Positions 9,683 to 21,600 of a stretch of DNA of 64,000 nt are shown piece after piece. Location: positions 5,184,188 to 5,248,187 of the forward strand of contig OX457028.1 of NCBI GenBank assembly GCA_949752745.1, in the 5' to 3' direction. Position numbers and translations under genes: made by a program. The notes under the pieces are model-generated. The model was not told where the DNA came from and did not search any database. It saw only the letters and a list, made by a program, of their open reading frames with translations. The DNA is from Protula sp. h YS-2021. Taxonomy: Eukaryota > Annelida > Polychaeta > Sabellida > Serpulidae. Position 1 is the stretch's first letter; every line of letters starts with the position of its first letter.

Positions 9683-12600
9683 GTACGTCATTATTTAAGC
9701 CGGGGTGGTTGGGGAGGGGGAGGAGAGGCTATAGATTGGGGTGTTGCCCGCCCGTCCGTAGCCTGTTTTTACTCCTTCCTGACACTCCTGTTTCCTATGA
9801 TATTTTGTATAGAGATGACCTATGGCATTAGGTAGGCGTAAAGTATTTATTATTTTGACCTTGGCCCAATTTTCAAGGCCATAATGGGTGCAACGTTTGC
9901 TTTTCATCTAGGTTAAGAGCTGTGGCTGTGGTTTTTTTTTTTTTTTTTTTTTGGGGGGGGGGGTTTGGGAAGCGTCTCTGGACGCCATCAGCTTATACCA
10001 CAGGGCGTGACTCATTGGGCAGTCAGAGTGGGAACCTCGGGAGGGAGGAGAGGAGGGGGGCACTGGTCAGGCCCGTATGTGCTTGCTGTGCGCATGCAGT
10101 TGTCCGCCCAGCCACACGTGGGGATTGACAGGCGTGCCGTAGTCGGAGGACTTCCCAAAGCAGTGGCGGATACAGGTTGCGGTCAGGGAGTGGGTTAGGG
10201 GAGGGATGGAGGGGAGGGATGGGGATACAAGTTTTGGTCAGGGAGGGGAGAGGGGTCAACTTCAAAAGATTACCCGAGGCAGCGAGTTTACCAGTCACAC
10301 TGTTTTGTAAAAAAAAAAACAAACAAACAAACAAACAAAAAGAAGAAGAAGAAGAAGAAGAAGAAGAAGAAATTAATAAATCCCAGACGTCTAACCTTTA
10401 GCTTGCTTCCGGATGTACTGCACTTTCCTTACAATGATCTCAACACTTAGCTGTTATGTTTGGGTTGACAAAGGAATCTGAAAAGTAAAGGGTGAAACCC
10501 GCGTTTTTTTCACTGAATAAGTTATATATCTTGTAGGGGGGAATGATTATAGGCTTCCTGAACTAAGTGCAGTGTGTCGTCATAAATCATGGGATGGCGT
10601 TTTATGTAATGCGTGCACGGAGAGTCGAAGCCACTTAGAACTGTCACACAGAACACGAAGTTCCCATCTTGATCTACTTCACTCGATCCCATTTTCTTTT
10701 TTTTTTTCTTCTGCAGTAAAAATTTCTACAATATGAACAGGGAAAATTGTGAAATTCAAATTTTACAGTGCCCGAGGCAAAAAAATTAGAAGTGTATGAT
10801 ATGATCATGTGATTCATAAATGAATTAATTAGTTAATTAATTATCAGCAAAACAAATAAATGGAAGCAAACGCACAAGGCGCCTCTCGGGTCTCACAGCT
10901 TCTCTGTCACAGGAGTGGTCGAGCTGTGAGTGAAACAAACCCCATATCAGTAGCACTTGTGGTAGGACTGATAAGAAAGCCATTTGATTGAAACTTAGGG
11001 CACTATGGGCTGTAAAATTGAAGAGGGTGAACCTTACAGGAATTTTGTTTTATTTTTTTTATTTATTTATTTTTTTGTTGTTGTTTCATTCCCGCCATTT
11101 CGCATTTGAAACTTCATGTTGTAATTTACATTAAAAGAAGTTATAGTGCAGGTGTAGCGATAAAGTGCGAACATCGGATGATGTGTTTCATTTTGCAGGG
11201 CATTGTGGGTACGAGTGCCGGCACGCTGTGGTACATCAACTGGGCAGAGCGGGCTAGCATACGGCTTGTGTCAGGACATATGGGCAAGGTACGGGACCTT
11301 ATAACTAACCCTTGTTACTCACCCCAAGCTAGTCATACTGTCTCCAGTCAAGGAAATAAAGGTTCTCTGTCGGCTAGGTTTACATTTAATGAATCCTATT
11401 CCTGTAAACCGTATTTTCAGCTAAGATTCGGTATCGGCCCCGGGTCGCCTTCTCTGTTACTATACGTTCTTCAGTAGACTCCTTCTATACCTTGCCCCAT
11501 ACCTACTCCTCCGCCCCTCACACACTCCCCCGCCCCCCCCACACACTCCCCCGCCCCCCACACAGTCCCCCGCCCCCACACACTCCCCGCCCCCCTCACA
11601 CACTCCCCCGCCCCCCACACAGTCCCCCGCCCCCACACACTCCCCCGCCCCCACACCCACTCCCCCGCCCCCCCCCCCACAGTCCCCCGCCCCCACACAC
11701 TCCTCCGCCCCTCACACACTCCCCCGCCCCCCCAACACACTCCCCCGCCCCCACACAGTCCCCCGCCCCCACACACTCCCGCCCCCCTCACACACTCCCC
11801 CGCCCCCCACACAGTCCCCCGCCCCCACACACTCCCCCGCCCCCACACCCACTCCCCCGCCCCCCACACAGTCCCCCGCCCCCACACACTCCCCGCCCCC
11901 CTCACACATTCCCCCGCCCCCCACACAGTCCCCCGCCCCCACACACTCCCCCGCCCCCCCCACACACTCCCCCGCCCCCCACACACCCACTCCGCCGCCA
12001 ACACACACACTCCCCCGCCCCCCCCCCTCACACACAACCCTATGCATTGCCTTTTTTTCTTTTTTGGAGGGGGTGGGGGGCAGATATATGCCAAGGTTAA
12101 CTGCAGTTAACTGCACTCCAAGAAGGGAAAATGAGTTCGTCTGGCCGTCGCATGCAAACAATTTTAGGTTGATTTTTGTTTTTTAATAGATTAAATTTAT
12201 TAATTCAGTTTGGAGTGTGCTAGTTGCCAACTCAGTAGCTAACGGAATCGGTTAACTGTACACATAATTTTTGTGAATACGACCGCTGACCTACACACAT
12301 AACCTCATGCATTGCGTGTTTTTTTTTTTTGTTTTTTTTGTTTTTTTTGAGCAGATTAACGACCTGGCGGTATGTGGCAGCGAGCTGCTGGCCACGGGCT
12401 CGGAGGATGGCAGTCTCCGTGTGTGGTCAGTCAAGGACCGCGAGCAAACCCTCCAGTTCCAGGTCATGAACCAGGTACGTGCCCCTCCCTCCTCCCTACT
12501 CCTTCCCCCACTCCCCCCTCTCCCCCCGCTCCCTTCCTATTTCAGATGAAACATTCCATGAAAATATCTCTGTGCCGACAAGTAGCTGTCACTTCACGAG

Positions 12601-15600
12601 TTACACATTTGGAGATCTTGTATTTCGAATCTTTTTTAAAGACGCTTTTTGGAGTGCACAAAACGGAAAACGCTTTCACGTGACACCATCTCTATGGCGT
12701 TCACGTGCACCTTGTCAAGACATTTCAGTTGAGTGTAGAGAACTCTAAAATACGCCTGTCCCTGGTTAAAGCAGGCATATTATGATGTAGTTCCTGCCGT
12801 GTGTTTATACGAGTATTGTCACTGCTTGCAGAGTTGTAACTGGTTGATGGGGAGCGGGGGGGGGGGGTGAGGCTGATGGGGGGGGGGGAGGGTGACAGGG
12901 TGAGAGGAGGGCGTGAGGCAGTGAGAGGGTGAGGCGTCAGTACACATCCGTATCTCTGCGTCTGTCACCGCTTGCAGAGTTGTAACTGCTTGGCGGGGAG
13001 CGGGGGGGGGGGTGAGGCTGATGGGGGGGGGGGGAGGATGACAGCGTGAGGGGAGGGCGTGACGTCAGTACACATCCATTTGCAGAGTTGTAACTGCTTG
13101 GCGCTAGCCCCGCAGCCACGGAGGAGGAAGCGGATGGGAGAGATCCCCGCCACAGATAAGCCGCCCCTGCCCCACATCGTGGCGGGCTATGGTGACGGCA
13201 CTGTCCGCATGTTTGACCTTGACAAGGTCGAGATGGTGCTGAAGATGCACCCGCATGCTGCAGCTGTCACGGCGGTCAGCTTCTCCAGCGATGGTGAGTG
13301 GGTGTGACGATGAGGGGGGAGGGGGTGAGGGTGAGGGGGGAGGGTGATAGGGTGAGGGGAAGGGTGAGGCGCTAGGGTGGGGTGAGAAGGTGAGGGGGAG
13401 GGTGATAGGGTGAGGTGAGTGGGTGTGACGATGAGGGGGGTGAGGGTGAGGGGGAATGTGACAGGATGAGGTGAGTGGGTGTGGCGATGAAGGGGGGGGG
13501 GTAAGAGTGAGGGGGAGGGTGATAGGGTGAGGGGAGGGGTGAGGCGCTAGGGTGGGGTGAGAAGGTGAGGGGGAGGGTGATAGGGTGAGGTGAGTGGATG
13601 TGACGATGAGGGGGGGAAGGGGGTGAGAGTGAGGGGGAGGGTGACAGGGTGAGGTGAGAGTGAGGGGGAGGTTGAGGTGAGTGGGTGTAACGATGAGGGG
13701 GAGGGGGGTGAGAATGAGGGGGAGGGTGACAGGGTAGGGAAGAGGGTGAGACGATGAGGTAGGGGAGGAGGAAGGGTTGACAGGGTGAGAAAAAGGGGTG
13801 AGTGGGTGAGACATTGAGGTTGGAAGGGGGAGGTGGTGTTGAGACGATGGGGGGGGGGGGGGGGGGGAGTGCTAACAGGGTGAGGGAAGGGGGTGAGGCG
13901 GCTAATGGGCGTGATGATGGTGAAAGCTTGGACGGTGAGACGATGAAGGGGGGGGGCGATAAGGGAGGAGATAACAGAGTGAGGGGTGATTAGGACGAAG
14001 AGGGTGAGACGATGAATGGCAAAGTATGTAATGTAAATATCAAAAGCACTTCCCTAATACCGATGTCGAAACCGGTCTCATTAATATGGCAACTACGATG
14101 GAGGGTGGGTGCCATGTAATGATGTTATTCTCTGTCTAAATGCAACTAAATACTTTCTTAACACAGGCAGTGCTGACATATTCTAAGGGGTGACTTTAAT
14201 TTTTCTGAAAACAGTGTAGAATAATCCCTCCATCGTTTCTCTTTCGCTCTCTGTGGTTGTAGGTCGGATGATAGTGAGCGGCGCGGAGGACGGCCTCGTA
14301 GCGGTCAGCAGCCCCACCACGGGCATGACGGTGCGCGTCATCAACGACCACAGCGGCGCGCCCATCACGTGCATTGACGTCACACTGCTACAGGTAGGCA
14401 TGACGTCACAGCATCATCAACGACCACAGCGAGCGCGCCTATCACGTGCATTGACGTCACACTGCTACAGGTAGGCATGACGTCACAGCGTCATCAACGA
14501 CCACAGCGGCGCGCCCATCACGTGCATTGACGTCATACTGCTACAGGTAGGCATGACGTCACGGCGTCATCAACGACCACAGCGGCGCGCCCATCACGTG
14601 CATTGACGTCACACTGCTACAGGTAGGCATGACGTCACAGCGTCACCAGCGACCACAACCGCGCGCCCATCACGTGCATTGACGTCACACTGCCACAGGT
14701 AGGTATGACGTCACAGCGTCATCAACGACTACAGCGACGCGCCCATCACATGCATTGACGTCACACTGCCACAGGTAGGCATTACGTCACAGCGTCATCA
14801 ACCACCACCGCGGCGTGTGCATTGACGTCACACTGCTAGGTATTACGTCACCTCGTCATGAACGCCCAGGTAGAAGGTACGGAAATAGAAAATGAGAGGA
14901 AATAATTGAATATCTCTAATTTTTGCTTCCTTTTTAAATTTAATTATTTGGTGTATTTTTTTGTCCATGAAAGTTGAACCGTTAATAGAACAGAGTCAAA
15001 TCAGGTGTGTATATTTTTACAGGAAGAGAGAGACGTTGGCGTGACCGCCCCGCAGCTGTGGCTGGCAGCGAGCGCTGACCGGCGGGTGAGCGTTTGGTCC
15101 GCTGATTGGTCCAAGGACTTCTGTGAGCTCGTTGATTGGCTGACCTTCCCCGCCCCGGCCTTCACCCCTGACGGCACTGTGCTCAAGCAGGATGAACAGG
15201 TGTGTGGCGGGGCAGCTAGCGTTATCGGGGGGAGGGTGGGGGGGGGGGGGGGTGGTGAGGAGGGGGGATCACGGGATCGTAGCCGTTTTTTGGGACGAGA
15301 GAGGTATGCAACACTATTTCTTAAGTTGTATTCTGCACACAAAAAGTCTTGTGCATTTTTTTATAAAACGGCCATTTAAATAACTCGAACACGTTCTCCA
15401 AACAAATTGAAACTGTACCATACTGACGTCAATACTGACGTCATACTGACGTGATGTTTGTATGGTTTGGCAGGATTTCTACAGGCAGGCGCCGCCAAGC
15501 CTGGCACGCTTCTCGTACGAGGAGCAGGATGTGGTTATCTACACGGGCTACGGCATGTCTACGCAGGTCGTCTTCTACAGTCTGTCAGAGAGGAAGGTGG

Positions 15601-18600
15601 GTAGCCCTTCCCCCCCTCACCCTGCCCCCCTCCCCCTCCCCCCTCCCCCCCCCCCACCCACACACACACGGGCTACGGCATGTCTCCGCACGTGGTCTTC
15701 TACAGTCTGTCAGAGAGGAAGGTGGGTAGCCCTTCCCCCCCCCCCTCACCCTGCCCCCCTCCCCCTCCCCCCTCCCCCCCCCCCACCCACACACACACGG
15801 GCTACGGCATGTCTCCGCACGTGGTCTTCTACAGTCTGTCAGAGAGGAAGGTGGGTGGCCCTGCCCCCCCTACCCCTCCCCCCCCCCCCACCCACACACA
15901 CGGGCTACGGCATGTCTACGCAGGTCGTCTTCTACAGTCCGTCAGAGAGGAAGATGGGTGGCCCTCCCTCCTACCTCCCCCTGCCCACCCCCTACCCCTC
16001 CCCCCCCCCCACCCACACACACACGGGCTACGGCATGTCTACGCAGGTGGTCTTCTACAGTCTGTCAGAGAGGAAGATGGGTAGCCCTCCCCCCTTACCC
16101 CTCCTCCCCCCCCCCCCCACCCACACACACGGGCTACGGCATGTCTACGCAGGTGGTCTTCTACAGTCCGTCAGAGAGGAAGATGGGTGGCCCTCCCTCC
16201 TACCTCCCCCTGCCCCCCCTACCCCTCCCCCCCCCCACCCACACACACGGGCTACGGCATGTCTACGCAGGTGGTCTTCTACAGTCCGTCAGAGAGGAAG
16301 ATGGGTGGCCCTTCCCCCTCACCCCTCCTCCCCCCCCCCTCCCACACACACGGGCTACGGCATGTCTACGCAGGTCGTCTTCTACAGTCTGTCAGAGAGG
16401 AAGATGGGTGGCCCTCCCTCCTACCTCCTCCTGCCCCCCTACCCCTCCCCCCCCCCCCCGCCCACACACACGGGCTACGTCATGTCCACGCAGGTCGTCT
16501 TCTACAGTCTGTCAGAGAGGAAGGTGGGTAGCCCTCCCTCCTACCTCCCCCTGCCCCCCCCCCCCCCCCGCCCACACACACGGGCTACGGCATGTCCACG
16601 CAGGTCGTCTTCTACAGTCCGTCAGAGAGGAAGGTGGGTATTTTGAGTATTTTTGGCCTAAAAGTGGTTTAACACTTCACAAACGTGGTTTAAATTGTGG
16701 CAGGAATAAAGTAAAGACTCCTTAACTCTGTTAAAAATATGCGTAGGTGGAACGGACGGCTATAAGGGGCGATGTGGAGGCCGCCAGATTAGCCCTGGGA
16801 GGTAGTAAATTTGTGGTTTTAAAAACCTGGAAAACACCTTCAAATTGATATCGCCGAACTCTGTGGGTGGGTGTTGGGTAATGACGGGTGGGTGTTGGGT
16901 AATGACGGGAGTGTTGGGTAATAACGGGTGGATGTTGGGTAATGACGGGTTGGTGTTGGGTAATAACGGGTGGATGTTGGGTAATGACAGGTGGGTGTTG
17001 GGTAATAACGGGTGGATGTTGGGTATTGACGGGCAGATGTTGGGTAATGACGGGCGGATGTTGGGTAATGACGGGTGAACGTTGGGTAATGACGGGTGGA
17101 TGTTGGGTATTTACGGGTGAGTGTTGGGTAATTACGGGTGGCTGTTGGGTAATAACGGGTGGACGTTAGGTAATGACGGGTGGATGTTGGATAGCGACCG
17201 GCGGATGTTGGGTAATGACGCGCGGATGGTGGGTAATGACGGGTAATGTTTACATTGCAGGTGCTGCGATCCATCAACCTGACACAGTGGGCGAGCTCGC
17301 TGCAGGTCTGTCCCTCCACACCTCTGCTTGCTGTGGGCAACAGCGGTGAGTGGTTGGGCATTGCCTTCATAGCTGGGGGGGGGGGGATGGGGGGTCGGTA
17401 GAATGTGGGTAACAGCCGTGAGTGGTTGGGCGTGACCTTCATAGCGGGATGGGTGGCGGGGGGGGGCGGCAGAATGTGGGTAACAGCCGTGAGTGGTTGG
17501 GCGTGACCTTCATAGCGGGGTGGGTGGCGGGGGGGGGGGCGGCAGAATGTGGGCAACAGCGGTGAATGGTTAAGCGTGACCTTTATAGAGGGGGGGTGTG
17601 CGGTGTGTCCACAAAATGTGAGCTTTATACAGTTTCTCTGAACTCGTAATTGGAACGACAGATAATACTTTACCTTATCAGTTTAGGGAAGAGTTTTAGA
17701 AGAATTAGCCAAGTAAATCTGATGTGTCCCGGAATCCATTTGGGTGGGGGGTGGGAGGGAGGGAAGGGGGTTGGGGGAGGGGTTTGTTGGGAAGTGAAGG
17801 ATGTTTGGGAAAACCGAACTGAGGAAGCACTTAATTGTTACAAGAAGAAGTAGAATAAAAAAGTTCCTTGTTGTTTAGATATGTTGCTATTTTTAGATTA
17901 CGATTATTTTTTCCTACCAAATATAATTACAGAAGGAAACAATTCCTGCTCCCCTATTGTTCTGAATGCAACTCGGTTATGGTAAAACTCTGAGTAATTT
18001 GTGTGATCTGTGATATGCAAATTAGGAAAGTTTATTTTGCGGTTTGATCTGGTTTGATCTGGTATGGGTGTGGAAGTTTTAAATTGTGCAGCCTTATCAA
18101 CTACAAGAAATGCTTCACAATACAAGAAATGCTTCACAATACAAGACATGCTTCACAATACAAGACGTGCTTCAGAATACAAGACATGCTTCACAATACA
18201 AGACATACTTCACAATACAAGACATGCTTCAGAATACAAGACGTGCTTCACAATACAAGACATACTTCACAATACAAGACATGCTTCACAATACAAGACA
18301 TGCTTCACAATACAAGACATGCTTCACAATAGAAGACATGCTTCACAATACAAGACATACTTCACAATACAAGACATGCTTCACAATACAAGACATGCTT
18401 CACAATACAAGACATACTTCACAATACAAGACATGCTTCACAATACAAGACATGCTTCACAATACAAGACATGCTTCACAATACAAGACATGCTTCACAA
18501 TACAGGACATGCTTCACAATACAAGATATGCTTCACAATACAAGACATACTTCACAATGCAAGACATGCTTCACAATACAAGACATGCTTCACAATACGC

Positions 18601-21600
18601 CTGTAGTTCATATTTCTTATCAAATGGTAAACAATTGCTCGTTTCTATTGAAAATAAATGTTAGGTTTTCAGACAAATTCTTTTTTAGCCCAGCTTACGT
18701 TACACGTAAGCTGGGGTATTCCTATCGGTCTGCGGATGGCGTCCGTTAGTTACTTAGTTAGTTAGTTAGTTAGTTCGCTGTAAACTTTGTTTCAAAATGC
18801 ATCTCCTCCTACAATTTTGATCCGATATCATTTATTTTTGGTGCGAGGCATCCCTAAGGGGTCGTGCATACCGCTTGTGCTTTTCTAGTCGATCGGGTGA
18901 TTTTTGAATTTTTGGCGAATTTTTAAAGGAAAAAATTAAAAATGTATCTCCTCCTACATTTTTGACCCTATGTCATTTATTTTTTGGTATGAGGCACCCC
19001 TAAAGGGTCGTGCATACGGCTTGTGCTTTTTTAGTCGATCGGACAATTTTTGTATTTTTGGGGATTTTTTTAAGCAAAAATTTTGAAAAAAATGCATCTA
19101 CTCCTACAATTTTGATTCGATGCCATTTATTTTTGGTGTGAGGATTTCCTAAGCGGTCGTGCATACGGCTTGTGCTTTTTTAGTCGATCGGGTGACTTTT
19201 GAATTTTTAGCGAATTTTTAAAGAAATTTTAAAATGTATCTCCTCTTACATTTTTGACCCGATGTCATTTTTGGTATGAGGCACCCCTAAAGGGTCATGC
19301 ATACGGCTTGTGCTTTTTTAGTTTGTATTTTTGGGGAATTTTTTAAGCCAAAATTTCGAAAATAATTCAAAATACATCTACCCCTACAATTTTGATTCGA
19401 TGTCATTTATTTTTGGTGTGAGTGCATACGGCTTGTGCTTTTTAGTCGATCGGGCAATTTTTGTATTATTAGGGAGTTTTTGAAGAAAATACCTCAAAAT
19501 GCAATTTCTCCTGCAGTTTCGATCAAACATCATTTATTTTGGGGCTGAGGCATGCTTAGGGTGTCGTGAATATGGCCGGTCTTTTTCAGTCGATGAGAGA
19601 ATTTTTGAAGAAAAAAATTCAAAATGCATTTCCTCCTACAGTTTTTATCAGATTTCATATATTTTCGATATGAGCCGTCTCTAGGGGGTCATGCATACGG
19701 CTTGTGCTTTTTGAGTGAATTGGAAAACTTTTGAATTTTTTTCGGAATTTTTGAAGAAAAAAAATTAAATGAATCTCCTCCTACAGCGCATAAACGCAAG
19801 TTAAATGAACTTGCGCAGTAGTCAGATTTAACAACCGCACATCGACGCAAGTTAAATAGACATTCGCAGTAGTCCAAATTAAGTACTCCGCATCGATGCA
19901 AGTTAGATAAACATGCGCATTGGTCCGAAATGTGAACTGCGCATCGACGGAAGATAAATAAAGATGCGAACTGGTCCAAAATAAGCACCGCGCATCAACG
20001 CAGGTTAAATAAACATGCGCACTGGTCCGAAAAAAAAGAACTACGCTTCGACGTAAGTTGAATAGACATGCGCAGTGGTCTGAAATGCGAACCGCACATC
20101 AACGCAGCCTAAAGAAACATGCGCACTGGTCCGAAATGCGAACCGCACATCGAGGCAAATTAAATAAACATGCGCAGTGGTCCGAAATGCGAACCGCGCA
20201 TCAACGCAAGTTAAATAAATATGCGCACTGGTCTGAAATGAGAACCACGCATCAACACAAGTTAAATAAACATGGGCAATGGCCTGAAATGCGAACCGCG
20301 CATCGACGGAAGTTAAATAAACATGCGATCCAGTCCAAAATAAGCACCGCACATCAACGCAAGTTAAACAAACATGCGCACTTGTCCGAAAAAAAGAACC
20401 GCGCATCGACGCAAATTAAATAAACATGCGCAGTGGTCCGAAGAAAGAACCATGAATCGACGCAAGTTGAATAGACATAAGAGTCGGGCATCGACGGGAC
20501 TTAAATAAACATGCGTTCTGGTCCGAAACGCAAATCGCGCGTCAACGCAAGTTAAATGAACTGCTCACTTATCCCAAAATGCGAACTGCGCATCCACGCA
20601 ACCTAAAGAAACAGGTATACTGGTCCGAAATGCAAACCGGATATCAACGCAAATTAAATAAACATGCACACTGGTCCGAATTGCGAATCGCACATAAGCG
20701 TAAGTTAAATAAACATTTGCACCGGTCCAAAATAAGTACCGATCATCAACACAAGTTAAATAAATATGCGCAATGGTCCAAAATGCGAACCACGCATCAA
20801 ACAAGTTAAAAAAAAACATGCGCGCTGGTCCAAAATTCGAACCACACAGCAACACAAGCCAAATAAGCAAGCACACTGGACCCAAAATAAGCACCATGCA
20901 TCAACGCAAGTTAAATAAACATGCGCACTATTTCGAAATGCGAACTGCCCATTAACACAACTTAAATAACATGCGCACTATTCAAAATAAGAACTGCGCA
21001 TCAACTCAACTTAAATAAACATGTGCACTGGTTCAGAATAAGAACCGCGCCTCAACTCAAGTTAAAGAAATATGCGCATTGGCCTGAAATAAGAACCGCG
21101 CATCGACGCACGTTAAATAAACATACGCAGTGGTTCGAAATGCGAACCATGCGCCAACGTATGTTAAATAAACATTTGCACTGATCTAAAATAAGCACCG
21201 CGCATCAACGCAAGTTAAATAAACATGCACACTTCTCCGAAATTCGAACCGCGCATCAACGCAAGTTAAATAAACATGCGCAGTGGTTCGAAATGCGAAC
21301 CACGCTCCAACGCAAGTTAAATAAACATTTGCACTGGTCCAAAATAAGCACTGCGCATCAACGCAAGTTAAATAAACATGCGCGCTGGTCCGAAATTCGA
21401 ACCGCGCATTAACGCAAGTTAAATAAACATGCGTAATGATCCGAAATTCGAACTGCTCATCAACGCAACTTAAATAAACATGCACACTGGTCCAAAATGC
21501 AAACCGCGTACCAACGCAAGTTAAATAAACATAGGCACACGTCAAAAATAAGCACCGTGCATCAACGCAAGTTAAATAAACATGCAAACTGGTCCGAAAT

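Noticed and set aside
15462..16646. Open frame of almost 400 codons
   Set aside because: It is one true exon (15474-15596) followed by tandem partial copies and C-rich spacers; the length comes from the repeat.
18730..18780. 'gttagttagttagttag' as telomere-like repeat
   Set aside because: It is a short 4-bp microsatellite within a dispersed element; it does not match the metazoan TTAGGG motif.
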